Assembly (NCBI GenBank): GCA_944358855.1
Contig: CALVSC010000006.1
Span: 1-41,971, forward strand
Reading direction: 5' to 3'
Source of the DNA: an uncultured Bacilli bacterium
Lineage (GTDB): Bacteria; Bacillota_I; Bacilli_A; RF39; UBA660
Length of the DNA: 41,971 nt
Shown here: positions 16,994 to 25,382 of the stretch, one piece after another
How positions within the stretch are numbered: position 1 is the first letter of the stretch
Layout: each line of letters opens with the position of its first letter
Program-made: the position numbers and the translations under genes
The notes under the pieces: generated by a model
Seen by the model: the letters and a program-made list of their open reading frames with translations, nothing else
The model's database searches: none
Told to the model about the DNA's origin: nothing

Positions 16994-17563
16994 ATGAACT
17001 ATCCAAACGGAATAAAAAAGCAAAATAATACATCCCCAATCACATATAGAAATAGAGGAATGTCATTAGAAGGCGATTTAAACGAAACCAATGAATATTA
17101 TAGGGAAATAGATAAAGCTTATATTTATAAAAAGCCAACACCAGTAAAAATAGTAAAAGTTGATTACCCATCGCGTGATAAAGCAGTTATAAAAGAAGCT
17201 TATTACACGATACCTTCAACAACAGACTATAATGGTTTATATAAAGGTAAATATATTGATTTTGAAGCAAAAGAAACAAAAAACAAAACGGCTTTCCCTC
17301 TCGCTAATATTCACTCACACCAAATAAAACATATAAAAAACATATATAACCATCAAGGTATTGTTTTTTTAATTGTAAGATTTATTCATTATAACGAAAC
17401 ATACCTATTATTAGGAAAGGATTTTCTAGAATTTATTGAAACACAAAACAGAAAGTCAATTCCCTATTCTTTTTTTCAAGAAAAAGGATTTTTATTAAAA
17501 GATGGTTATAGACCAAGGATCGACTATCTAAGTGTAGTAGATACTATAATTGGAGGTAAATAA
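16994..17563 (+). CDS. recU: Holliday junction resolvase RecU
   Basis: RecU cleaves Holliday junctions in Firmicutes in place of RuvC. The 189-residue protein has the family start NYPNGIKK, the [11 protein letters not shown] motif at about 23-33, the catalytic-core strand [12 protein letters not shown] (acidic residues and Lys of the nuclease fold), and [17 protein letters not shown] precedes the ATG. It is the first gene of a recU-ponA unit; ponA begins one base after its stop, as in Bacillus. Confidence 0.96.
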   Translation: MNYPNGIKKQNNTSPITYRNRGMSLEGDLNETNEYYREIDKAYIYKKPTPVKIVKVDYPSRDKAVIKEAYYTIPSTTDYNGLYKGKYIDFEAKETKNKTAFPLANIHSHQIKHIKNIYNHQGIVFLIVRFIHYNETYLLLGKDFLEFIETQNRKSIPYSFFQEKGFLLKDGYRPRIDYLSVVDTIIGGK

Positions 17564-17564
17564 A

Positions 17565-20324
17565 ATGCAAAAAAAAGGATTAAAAAGGAAGAGTACTGGA
17601 TCAAAAAGAAGAACAAGTAGTTCAAGTACAAAAGAATTTAGCCCAAGAAAAAGACCTCAAAAATCAACAAAGAGAAGTGAAACAACAAAAAACATCCAAA
17701 TAGCTTGTTGGATATTATTTGTATCGTTACTATTACTATGTTACTTTAAATTAGGATTAACATTCACTTTAGTAACTGCTTTAGGAATTGGTATTATTCT
17801 TGGAATTACACATTTATTAAGAAAAGCAGAAAATGATAAAAAGAAGAAAAAAATAATTAACATCGTCCTAATTGTTTTCTTAGGATTAGGTATATTATGT
17901 CTCGTCTTATTTGCCGCTTTCCTTATATATATAACGGTAACAGCACCAGAATTTGATGCTGAAAAGTTAAATATGAAGGAAATGAGTTTATACTATGACA
18001 AAGATGAAAAGAAGTTTGCTGAAACAGGAGACGAAAGAAGAGAAAAAATAACTTATGATGAACTTCCACAAGTTTTTGTAGATGCCCTTGTTGCAACAGA
18101 AGACTCAAGATTCTTTGAACATAATGGATTTGATGCACCAAGATTTTTAAAAGCCAGCGTCGGACAAATATTAGGTAATTCTGATGCCGGTGGAGCATCA
18201 ACAATATCAATGCAAGTAATTAAGAACACCATGACTTCAACAACCGACAGTGGTATTGAAGGAATTATTCGTAAATTTACTGATATTTATCTAGCTGTAT
18301 TTAAACTTGAAAAGAACTATACAAAAGAACAAATTATTGAATTTTATGTTAATAACCATGGATTAGGTGGTATGGTTTATGGAGTAGAAGAAGCTGCTCA
18401 AACATACTTTGGAAAAAGTGCTAGCGAAATGAACTTATCAGAAGCTGCAACAATAGCTGGTATGTTCCAAGCACCAACCTACTATAGACCAGATATCAAT
18501 CCAGAAAACGCTGAAGCTAGACGTTCTACTGTATTAAATTTAATGGTAAGACATGGATATATAACAAAAGAAGAAGCTGAAATTGCTAAAAGCATTCCTG
18601 TTGAAGATTTAGTAGTTGATCAAGAAGTATCTTCTGATCCATATCAAGGATATCTAGATACTGTTAATCAAGAACTAGAAGAAAAATATAATATTGATCC
18701 AAGCAAAACACCTGTTGAAGTTTATACAAACTTAGACAGAGATAGACAAGATGCCGTAAACTCAGTAATGAATGGTGAATCATATACATGGATTAATGAT
18801 AAAGTACAAGCCGGTGTTACTGTAATGGATACCGCAACTGGTAAAGTATGGGCAATAGGTGCTGGTAGAAATAGAGCCGCTGGAGGATGGAACTTCGCAG
18901 TGGATAACAAACGTCAACCTGGTTCTACTGCAAAACCATTATTCGATTATGGTCCTGGAATTGAATATAATAACTGGTCAACATATCAACTATTTGATGA
19001 CGCACCATATAGTTATTCAAATGGACAATCAATAAAAAACTGGGACAACGGATACTTTGGTACAATAACATTAAGAAGAGCTTTATCAGCATCAAGAAAT
19101 ATACCTGCCTTAAAAGCTTTCCAACAAGTAGATAATAATAAGATTAAAGAATTTGTTACTAACTTAGGTATTACTCCTGAAGTATGTAACAAAGGATATG
19201 AATATGATAAAGAAAAAGACATCTGTGTAAATCCTGATGATAAACAAGATACACATAAACCAAATAAAATTCATGAAGCACATTCAATTGGAGCTTTTGA
19301 ACCAGGTGTTTCATCAATGGAAATGGCTGGAGCATACGCCGCTTTCTCAAACGGAGGATACTACAACGAACCACATACAATTGAAAAGATTGTCTTCCGT
19401 GATACTGGTGAAGTAATTGAATTTGAAGGTAAAGCTAAAAAAGTAATGTCTGATGCTACAGCATTCATGATATCAGATGTATTACAAGATGTAGCATTAA
19501 CGGGAGGAACTCCAACAAATGTAGCTGCAAAAACTGGTACTACAAACTACGATGATGTAACAATGGAAAGAAACAACTTACCAAGCGATGCTATTAGAGA
19601 TTCCTGGGTAGTAGGATATTCTACAAAAACAGTAATTGCTTTATGGTATGGTTACGATATAATAGACCCTGTATATGTATTACATAACGTACCAGCAACA
19701 ATTCAAAAAGATAGAATATTCAACGCATTAGTAAGTGCTGGAGCAATGGAATCAAACAGAGAAGCATTTAAACAACCATCAAGTGTTGTAAAACTTGGAA
19801 TTGTATCTGGAAGTAACCCTCCAATTATAGCTGGAGAAGGATACTCAGGAAGCGTAGTCTATGAATATTTCAAAAAAGGACACGAACCAGAAGAAACCGA
19901 TTTCTCAAGTATCAAACTTGGAAAACCTGGAAACTTAAAAGTTAACTATGATGAAGATACAAATAAAGTAACTATTACCTGGTCTGCTGTAGACCCTGGA
20001 GATAACAAAAACTTAGGAACATTTGGATACAACGTATACATCGGTGGAACACTAATTGGATTTACAGAAAATACAAGTTATACATACACAATTAGTGGAT
20101 CATCTTCTCCATACGGAACCTACAAAGTTGTTCCAACCTTTAAAGGATATAGTGGAGTTCAAGGGACCGCTGCAACTTACACACTAGAAGAACCAGAAAT
20201 AGAGGATGAACCAGAGGTAACACCACCTGAAGAACCACCAACACCAACTGATGAAACTTCCTGTATAACAGCAGGTGGAACCTGGGATCCAACAACAGGA
20301 TGTACTCTCCCATCAACTCCATAA
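17565..20324 (+). CDS. ponA: Class A penicillin-binding protein 1 (transglycosylase/transpeptidase)
   Basis: This bifunctional enzyme polymerises and cross-links peptidoglycan outside the membrane. The 919-residue protein has a Lys/Arg/Ser-rich cytoplasmic head and then three hydrophobic segments (about 45-62, 66-85, 105-133), where most family members have one. The GT51 domain has catalytic Glu about 179 in ATEDSRFFEHNGFD. The transpeptidase has Ser454 in GSTAK, SRN at 510-512 and KTGT at about 656-659. A two-cysteine insert (CNKG ... DICVN, about 541-554) lies in the transpeptidase domain. A fibronectin-III-like domain and a Pro/Glu-rich tail end in C-ITAGGTWDPTTG-C. The ATG at 17565 is preferred; the upstream TTG overlaps the GGAGGT ribosome-binding site. 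Confidence 0.96.
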   Translation: MQKKGLKRKSTGSKRRTSSSSTKEFSPRKRPQKSTKRSETTKNIQIACWILFVSLLLLCYFKLGLTFTLVTALGIGIILGITHLLRKAENDKKKKKIINIVLIVFLGLGILCLVLFAAFLIYITVTAPEFDAEKLNMKEMSLYYDKDEKKFAETGDERREKITYDELPQVFVDALVATEDSRFFEHNGFDAPRFLKASVGQILGNSDAGGASTISMQVIKNTMTSTTDSGIEGIIRKFTDIYLAVFKLEKNYTKEQIIEFYVNNHGLGGMVYGVEEAAQTYFGKSASEMNLSEAATIAGMFQAPTYYRPDINPENAEARRSTVLNLMVRHGYITKEEAEIAKSIPVEDLVVDQEVSSDPYQGYLDTVNQELEEKYNIDPSKTPVEVYTNLDRDRQDAVNSVMNGESYTWINDKVQAGVTVMDTATGKVWAIGAGRNRAAGGWNFAVDNKRQPGSTAKPLFDYGPGIEYNNWSTYQLFDDAPYSYSNGQSIKNWDNGYFGTITLRRALSASRNIPALKAFQQVDNNKIKEFVTNLGITPEVCNKGYEYDKEKDICVNPDDKQDTHKPNKIHEAHSIGAFEPGVSSMEMAGAYAAFSNGGYYNEPHTIEKIVFRDTGEVIEFEGKAKKVMSDATAFMISDVLQDVALTGGTPTNVAAKTGTTNYDDVTMERNNLPSDAIRDSWVVGYSTKTVIALWYGYDIIDPVYVLHNVPATIQKDRIFNALVSAGAMESNREAFKQPSSVVKLGIVSGSNPPIIAGEGYSGSVVYEYFKKGHEPEETDFSSIKLGKPGNLKVNYDEDTNKVTITWSAVDPGDNKNLGTFGYNVYIGGTLIGFTENTSYTYTISGSSSPYGTYKVVPTFKGYSGVQGTAATYTLEEPEIEDEPEVTPPEEPPTPTDETSCITAGGTWDPTTGCTLPSTP

Positions 20325-20330
20325 CAAACA

Positions 20331-20363
20331 AAAAGAAGAATCAATCAAGATTCTTCTTTTTTT
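20331..20363. terminator. Bidirectional terminator between ponA and nth
   Basis: A 12-bp perfect inverted repeat (20331-20342 with 20349-20360) with a six-base loop, A-rich on one flank and T-rich on the other. It overlaps the nth stop codon. Confidence 0.88.
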
Positions 20364-20967
20364 CACGACAAAATTCTTTTAAAGGACAATCCTTACATAA
20401 AGGTTTCACTGCCTTACAATAATATCTACCAAAAAGAACCATTTGTAAATGAAACTTAGCCCAATATTCCTTTGGTACCTTCTTCATTAACTTTCTTTCA
20501 ACATCATAAACAGAATCCTTTAAATAAGCTAATTTAAGGCGCTTAGAGACACGTTCTACATGAGTATCAACAGCAATAGCAGGAACATGATAAAACTCTG
20601 CTAAAAAGACATTAACGGTCTTACGCCCTACACCAGGAAAAGACTCCAACACTTCTCTATCAACAGGAACCTTACCATCAAACTCATCTACTAACCTAGT
20701 TGCGATTTCTTTTAAATACAAAGACTTCTTCCTAAAAGATCCAACTGGTCTAATAATATTTTCTAAATCATATAAAGATGCATTCTTCAAATCTTCCAAC
20801 GTTTTATACTTTGAAAAAATAATAGGAGTAACAGAATTTACTCTTTTATCTGTCGACTGTGCACTAAGTACAATCGCCATCAATAACTGATAATCATTCT
20901 GATATTTTAATTCACACTGCGGATTAGGAAATAAATAATCTAAATAATCTAATAATTGATTAATCAT
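20341..20967 (-). CDS. nth: Endonuclease III
   Basis: Nth is a base-excision repair DNA glycosylase/AP lyase for oxidised pyrimidines. The protein of about 208 residues has the helix-hairpin-helix ESFPGVGRKTVNVFL with the catalytic Lys (GVGRKT), the catalytic Asp in AVDTHVERVSKRL, and an iron-sulfur cluster motif C-x6-C-x2-C-x5-C near the C-terminus (YYCKAVKPLCKDCPLKEFC). I chose the ATG at 20967 because it fits the family N-terminus (MINQLLDYLDYLFP) and overlaps the dnaD stop. ATG codons at 20973 and 20976 are alternatives. Coupling to dnaD is as in Bacillus. Confidence 0.95.
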   Translation of the reverse strand: MINQLLDYLDYLFPNPQCELKYQNDYQLLMAIVLSAQSTDKRVNSVTPIIFSKYKTLEDLKNASLYDLENIIRPVGSFRKKSLYLKEIATRLVDEFDGKVPVDREVLESFPGVGRKTVNVFLAEFYHVPAIAVDTHVERVSKRLKLAYLKDSVYDVERKLMKKVPKEYWAKFHLQMVLFGRYYCKAVKPLCKDCPLKEFCREKKKNLD

Positions 20968-21640
20968 CGTCATCATCAAACCAATCCCAATCAACCATAT
21001 CTAAATCAACATCACTTTTCTCTTCTTCCTCTCTCCTTTGTGCTCTCTTCTTACGACGAAGCTCAACATCTTTTACTGTCTTAACAGAAGCCTTACTCCA
21101 CTCATATAAAATTTTATCTATATATCTTAAATTAGAAACGCCACTAAAAGTAGCTTCTTTAATAGCCTCTTTAATTAACTCTTCACTATAATCATTATCT
21201 AACCAAGCTTTAATAATTTCATATTCAATAGGACTTAACGTTCTACCAAACTCTTTTTCAATAAATTCAAAAATATTAGATTGATAATTAGACTGTTTTT
21301 CATTAGTATCTTCAACCATAAGCAAAGAAAGTCTACGATAAAAACCATCTAATAGAATAACTTCTTCTCTTAAGCCTTTATCATTTTTAACAACCTCCAC
21401 TTGTATTAACTTTCTATCGGTTAACTTATCAATCATCTCTAAAACTTTAGCATTATCTATCTTTAAATCAAGAGCATATTGATTAGGATTAAAAATAGTC
21501 TTTTCACCAAATCGATATAAATACATCAAAAAAACAAATTCTTCCATACTAATATCTAATTTTTTAAACTGTTGTAGAAAATATATTGGTATAACAATAT
21601 GTCCTTGTTTAAATACATCCACAAACTGACTACTCTTCAT
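20960..21640 (-). CDS. dnaD: DnaD-like replication initiation protein
   Basis: DnaD helps load the replicative helicase at origins and restart sites in Firmicutes. The 226-residue protein has an N-terminal winged-helix region (residues 1-100) and a C-terminal DnaB_2/DnaD domain with IFEFIEKEFGRTLSPIEYEI and NLRYIDKILYEWSKASVKT. It ends in an acidic WFDDDDD tail after a basic RRKKRAQRR stretch. AGGAGG precedes the ATG. The nth start lies within its last codons. Confidence 0.93.
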   Translation of the reverse strand: MKSSQFVDVFKQGHIVIPIYFLQQFKKLDISMEEFVFLMYLYRFGEKTIFNPNQYALDLKIDNAKVLEMIDKLTDRKLIQVEVVKNDKGLREEVILLDGFYRRLSLLMVEDTNEKQSNYQSNIFEFIEKEFGRTLSPIEYEIIKAWLDNDYSEELIKEAIKEATFSGVSNLRYIDKILYEWSKASVKTVKDVELRRKKRAQRREEEEKSDVDLDMVDWDWFDDDDD

Positions 21641-21675
21641 AACACGACCTCCTAAACATATTTCTTATAATAACA

Positions 21676-21700
21676 CAAAAATGCTCCTAAACAGAAGCAT
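21676..21700 (-). terminator. Terminator of cca
   Basis: An 8-bp stem ATGCTCCT/AGAAGCAT (21681-21688 with 21693-21700, one G-T pair) with loop AAAC overlaps the end of cca. It is followed by T on the minus strand. Confidence 0.75.
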
Positions 21701-22784
21701 AATGTTTTTTAATATAATTTAACAAGTGTTCTTTATCATTACTCAAACGATGATATAAAACTTCTTTCTCTATATCATCATAAATATCACCCAAATATTC
21801 ACCAGGTTCTCTTTGTAAAGCTTCCATAATCTCTTCACTAGTAATATCTAAATCTTTCTTTCTATGTATCACCAATGAGTTATATGACTCTGTAATCTTC
21901 TTCTTATCCAACCCTTTCATTTCTCCAGCAACACTATTAACATATAAACCATACTCATATAAAACAAAAGGATCATAATTATTAAGTGGCATAACATCGC
22001 GAATATCTTTCATCATTTCTTTTTCATTATTAGAAAATGGATAAATATCCTCAACATTTAAAGTACTCCAAATACCAATTAAACTATTCGTATTTTTTAC
22101 ATCTTTTAAACGTACTAAATCTAAATATTTATCTAAATGAAATGAAAGTAACATCTCAATTCCCTGTGCTGCTCTACCACTAACAAACATTTTGTCTAAT
22201 TCTTCTTTTTTACGTTGATAAGATAACTCTTTTAATAATTCTCTATGTTTCTGAATAGCTTCTCGTACTTCTTCATCTAATTGAAAATCTAATACTGTTG
22301 AAAATCTAATTGCTCTAAGAATACGTAAAGCATCTTGTTCAAACTTTTCATCTGCATCTCCCACAGAACGAATTAGTTTTCTATCTAAATCATCTCTACC
22401 ACCTAAGAAATCGATAATCTGACCATTCTCATCAATACATATCGCATTTATTGTAAAATCTCTTCGAAGTAAATCTTGATATAAATCATCAATATATTGA
22501 ATCTCTACAGGCTTTCTATGGTCTTGATAACTAAACTCTTTACGAAAAGTAGTTATTTCAAAACGAATTCCATATTTATTAACAACAACACTACCATAAT
22601 CTTCAGTAGGTAAAAAACCATCTTGAAAAACCTCTAATATCTCCTTTGGAGTAGCATTCGTAGCAATATCAATATCTTGAGACTCCCTACCTAATAAGTA
22701 ATCACGTACAAAGCCTCCTACTATATATGCTTTATAATTATGTTCAATAAGTTCTCTAATTAATTTTAATGCATTTTCTAGCAT
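21687..22784 (-). CDS. cca: CCA tRNA nucleotidyltransferase / poly(A) polymerase family
   Basis: This class II nucleotidyltransferase adds or repairs the CCA 3' end of tRNAs. The 365-residue protein shows YIVGGFVRDYLLGRESQDIDIATNATP (split here only for reading), with G-G-F-V-R-D and the catalytic D-I-D near residue 36. RRDFTINAI and a D-P-E/A-like RILRAIRFSTVL head the neck region, typical of the family. It is a little shorter than Bacillus Cca. A GGTGATGAT ribosome-binding site precedes the ATG. It lies upstream of dnaD-nth but is separated by a terminator. It could be a CC- or A-adding variant; motifs do not decide. Confidence 0.93.
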   Translation of the reverse strand: MLENALKLIRELIEHNYKAYIVGGFVRDYLLGRESQDIDIATNATPKEILEVFQDGFLPTEDYGSVVVNKYGIRFEITTFRKEFSYQDHRKPVEIQYIDDLYQDLLRRDFTINAICIDENGQIIDFLGGRDDLDRKLIRSVGDADEKFEQDALRILRAIRFSTVLDFQLDEEVREAIQKHRELLKELSYQRKKEELDKMFVSGRAAQGIEMLLSFHLDKYLDLVRLKDVKNTNSLIGIWSTLNVEDIYPFSNNEKEMMKDIRDVMPLNNYDPFVLYEYGLYVNSVAGEMKGLDKKKITESYNSLVIHRKKDLDITSEEIMEALQREPGEYLGDIYDDIEKEVLYHRLSNDKEHLLNYIKKHYASV

Positions 22785-22799
22785 ATCATCACCACTTAT

Positions 22800-22808
22800 A
22801 TTATAGCA
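22800..22808 (-). promoter_or_regulatory. Predicted extended -10 promoter of cca
   Basis: TGCTATAAT on the minus strand, with no good -35 element, lies just before the cca ribosome-binding site. Confidence 0.5.
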
Positions 22809-22829
22809 TAAAACCCTATATTACACCAT

Positions 22830-22855
22830 GAAAAAAGCTAACCAATTGGTTAGCT
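22830..22855 (-). terminator. Terminator of the short-chain dehydrogenase gene
   Basis: An 8-bp perfect stem AGCTAACC/GGTTAGCT (22836-22843 with 22848-22855) with loop AATT is followed by T on the minus strand. Confidence 0.85.
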
Positions 22856-22859
22856 AAAA

Positions 22860-23629
22860 CTACATAGCAGAATATCCACCATCTATATAAAGGGCAGCAC
22901 TTGTAACAAACTTTGCTTCATCACTTGCTAGATATAGGCAACCATAACTAACATCAATAGGTTCACCAGCATGTCCAATTGGATGCTTTTCACTCATTAA
23001 CTTATTATAAGCTTCCAATCCACCTTCCATTCTAGAACCCAACTCTTTTACTAAAGGTGTCATAATAGTACCTGGATGTATAGAGTTAACTCTAATATTG
23101 TCTTTTGCATAATTCAAAGCATCTTGTTTTGTCATAGCAAGAACAGCACCCTTTGCAGCATGATATGGAGTTAACTCATGAGAACCTAAAGTACCATAAA
23201 TACTTGATAAGTTAACAATACTTCCTTGACCATTCTTTATCATATAAGGAACTACATATTTAGTACAGAAGAACACACCTTTTACATCTACATTAAATAC
23301 TTGATCCCATTCATCAATAGTAAGTTCATGTGTTCTTTTATCAACGCCTGTAATTCCTGCATTATTAATTAGAATATCAATTTTACCAAAACTCTTGACA
23401 ACATCATCTACTGCTTCTTTAACATTTTCTTCATTAGAAACATCAACTTTATAGAATTTAGCAACTCCACCATTTTCTGTAATTTGTTTTACTGTATCCA
23501 TACCATTTTGTTCATTAACTTCAAAACGGCAACAGCTACTCCTTCTTTTGCAAATAAGATACTAGTTTCTTTTCCCATACCAGCACCACCACCAGTAACA
23601 ATAGCTACTTTATTTTTTAATCTATCCAT
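22860..23629 (-). pseudogene. Short-chain dehydrogenase/reductase, broken by a -1 frameshift
   Basis: Two frames together encode one NAD(P)-dependent short-chain dehydrogenase of about 255 residues. The N-terminal part starts at an ATG at 23629 (AGGA eight bases before) and reads MDRLKNKVAIVTGGGAGMGK, with the Rossmann glycine motif, then SILFAKEGVAVA. The frame shifts at or near the four-A run at 23523-23526. The rest reads EVNEQNGMDTVKQ onward with NNAG, a Ser, YHAAK (catalytic Tyr and Lys) and a C-terminal IDGGYSAM. One extra T on the coding strand at the run would restore the frame. It may be a real loss, a phase-variable run or a sequencing error. The substrate cannot be told. It lies between the HU terminator and its own terminator. 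Confidence 0.8.
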
Positions 23630-23660
23630 ATAAATGTTCCTATTAATATAATATATATCA

Positions 23661-23690
23661 CAAAAAAAAGAGATTGAAACATCTCTTTAA
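23661..23690 (-). terminator. Terminator of the HU gene
   Basis: An 8-bp stem AAAGAGAT/ATCTCTTT (23667-23674 with 23681-23688) is followed by T on the minus strand. Confidence 0.85.
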
Positions 23691-23702
23691 TAAATAATAT
23701 TC

Positions 23703-23975
23703 TTAGTTTACAGCATCTTTTAATGCAGAACCAGCTTTGAATGTAACAGCTTTTCTTGCAGCGATTGTTACAGGTTCACCAGTTCTTGGGTTATGTCCTT
23801 GACGAGCTGCTCTTTCAGATACACCAAAAGTTCCAAAACCAACTAGTGGTACTTTATCTCCGTTTGCTAAAGCATTTGTAATAACTTTAAAAGTAGCATC
23901 GATTGCTCTAGTAGCATCAGCTTTAGTTAATCCAGTTTCTTCAGCAACAGCTTCAACTAATTCAACTTTTTTCAT
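23703..23975 (-). CDS. hup: DNA-binding protein HU
   Basis: HU is a small dimeric nucleoid protein that bends DNA. The 90-residue protein has the full family pattern: MKKVELVEAVAEETGLTKAD, then VPLVGFGTFGVSERAAR, the DNA-binding arm QGHNPRTGEPV and a C-terminal FKAGSALKDAVN. The usual arm motif is GRNP; here it is GHNP, a small change. The ATG at 23975 follows GGGAGG by nine bases and is preferred over an upstream codon at 23996, which overlaps that site. In Bacillus, hbs lies next to spoIVA; here it is on the other side of der. Confidence 0.97.
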   Translation of the reverse strand: MKKVELVEAVAEETGLTKADATRAIDATFKVITNALANGDKVPLVGFGTFGVSERAARQGHNPRTGEPVTIAARKAVTFKAGSALKDAVN

Positions 23976-24030
23976 TAATATATACCTCCCTAACAATATT
24001 AATTATGAAGCACTTTATGCTTACATATTG

Positions 24031-24059
24031 AATTTACCATATTTCATTTTAAAATACAA
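24031..24059 (-). promoter_or_regulatory. Candidate promoter of the HU gene
   Basis: On the minus strand TTGTAT (24054-24059), 17 bases and TAAATT (24031-24036). Moderate match only. Confidence 0.45.
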
Positions 24060-24075
24060 GAAATATCAATCAATT

Positions 24076-24414
24076 TTACTTATTTTTACGTAATTGATTA
24101 TCAATAGAAGTAAGCAAAGAAATAATATGACCTAAAGCATAAAAGAAAAGGCATAATAAAAAGGAAATAAACCAGAAAAATAACATCAACGAAAAGTTAA
24201 ATTCAGTAGAGGTACAAGTACCATAAAAGTTAGAACTAGAACCACAAACCGGAAACAAATTACCTAAAATAATTCCACAACAAAAGCAAACACAAAAAAC
24301 TACAATAGCAAACTTTTGATATCCATTAAATCTATATTTAGAAACTTCCTTAGGAATATTTTTAAACTTAGGTAAATCTTCTTTTTCCTTTTCAATTTCA
24401 TCAAACATGTTCAT
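24076..24414 (-). CDS. Uncharacterised two-segment membrane protein
   Basis: I do not recognise this 112-residue protein. A charged cytoplasmic head (FDEIEKEKEDLPKF) is followed by a first membrane segment that is rich in cysteine (VVFCVCFCCGIILGNLF, about 36-54). A short outside loop has two more cysteines (VCGSSSNFYGTCTS), then comes a second segment (about 74-98) and a short basic tail. Its start lies two bases after the stop of the next membrane protein gene, so the pair is an operon. No terminator is visible after it. Confidence 0.65.
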   Translation of the reverse strand: MNMFDEIEKEKEDLPKFKNIPKEVSKYRFNGYQKFAIVVFCVCFCCGIILGNLFPVCGSSSNFYGTCTSTEFNFSLMLFFWFISFLLCLFFYALGHIISLLTSIDNQLRKNK

Positions 24415-24415
24415 A

Positions 24416-25261
24416 CTACTTATCTTCTCCTTTCTTGGCAGATTTCTTAGTAGTTTTCTTTATTGTTTTTTTCGTTGACTTTTTCTTATCCTCTGCTTTT
24501 TCTACAGCACTACTAACATTATCAATAGCATCACTTATCGTATCTGTAACATTATCAACGACATCTTCTATAGCATCTGCAACATGATCTACGGCTTCTT
24601 TTACTTCATCCATTGTAGTAGTAACATTTATTTTTCTTTCTTTATTATCAACAAAACAACCATATAAGAATACATATCTAGCAAATGCCAACATATAACA
24701 AGCATCTAATATGGATAAAATAGCCCCGTCAGGTGTTGTCGTAACAATCAAATCTAATGCAAGAAAAACAACAGTAAGTACAACAATAGCATAAAAATAA
24801 GCATCATTTTTTATTTCATTAAAAGGAGACTTATCGAGATGAAACTCTTTCCATACTCTTGTTCTACGGAATAACGTATGAAATAAATATACAAACAAAG
24901 TTAAATGTAATGCACAAGATACTATCGTTTCTAAAGAAAATGATTGAAAAATAGTTAAAAATGCAGTAATACCCGTAATAAAATAAAGTAATACTAAGAA
25001 AATATTTAAAAAGTCAAAATAACGTTTTCCAATATTTGTTTTTAACGCTACAAAATAAACTAAAGCAATTAAATATACACTATTATGATTAATAATACTA
25101 CTTAAAATTTCATGCGTACTCAAGTTATTATTAATCGCAAAAGATTGACTTAATATAATAATTACCGCAATAAGACCAATGATAAGATTAGTAATAACAC
25201 TAGGATTATCATACCATGGAATATTTACACCATCATTTATCTCTTTTTTCTCTTTTTCCAT
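24416..25261 (-). CDS. Uncharacterised polytopic membrane protein with amphipathic and Lys-rich tail
   Basis: I do not recognise this 281-residue protein. About six hydrophobic segments fill residues 20-205. After them comes an amphipathic repeat region in which D-x2-D/E-A-I/V-D-x-V recurs (DEVKEAVDHVADAIEDVVDN, then TDTISDAIDNVSSAVEKAED). The end is a Lys/Thr tail (KSTKKTIKKTTKKSAKKGEDK, about 20 residues) resembling histone H1-type or nucleic-acid-binding tails. The tail is probably cytoplasmic and could bind nucleic acid or anionic lipid, which is inference. AGGAGG precedes the ATG. It is the first gene of a two-gene operon divergent from der. Confidence 0.7.
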   Translation of the reverse strand: MEKEKKEINDGVNIPWYDNPSVITNLIIGLIAVIIILSQSFAINNNLSTHEILSSIINHNSVYLIALVYFVALKTNIGKRYFDFLNIFLVLLYFITGITAFLTIFQSFSLETIVSCALHLTLFVYLFHTLFRRTRVWKEFHLDKSPFNEIKNDAYFYAIVVLTVVFLALDLIVTTTPDGAILSILDACYMLAFARYVFLYGCFVDNKERKINVTTTMDEVKEAVDHVADAIEDVVDNVTDTISDAIDNVSSAVEKAEDKKKSTKKTIKKTTKKSAKKGEDK

Positions 25262-25284
25262 AACTATCCTCCTCTACATTAAAT

Positions 25285-25293
25285 ATTATAACA
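25285..25293 (-). promoter_or_regulatory. Predicted extended -10 promoter of the membrane protein pair
   Basis: TGTTATAAT on the minus strand, without a clear -35 element, lies shortly before an AGGAGG ribosome-binding site. Confidence 0.5.
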
Positions 25294-25350
25294 TACTTAA
25301 AAGAAGATTAAGTGAAGAGTTGAATTTTTCTTTAATATTTGACAATCTTA

Positions 25351-25359
25351 TGATATAAT
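25351..25359 (+). promoter_or_regulatory. Predicted extended -10 promoter of der
   Basis: TGATATAAT lies 23 bases before the der start. A TTGACA upstream is only nine bases away, too close to serve as its -35. Confidence 0.55.
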
Positions 25360-25382
25360 ACGAATGAATTGGAGGGGATAAA

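Noticed and set aside
23520-23530. Programmed -1 frameshift in the short-chain dehydrogenase
   Set aside because: The run of four T on the coding strand does not fit a slippery heptamer in the reading phase, and no stem-loop follows.
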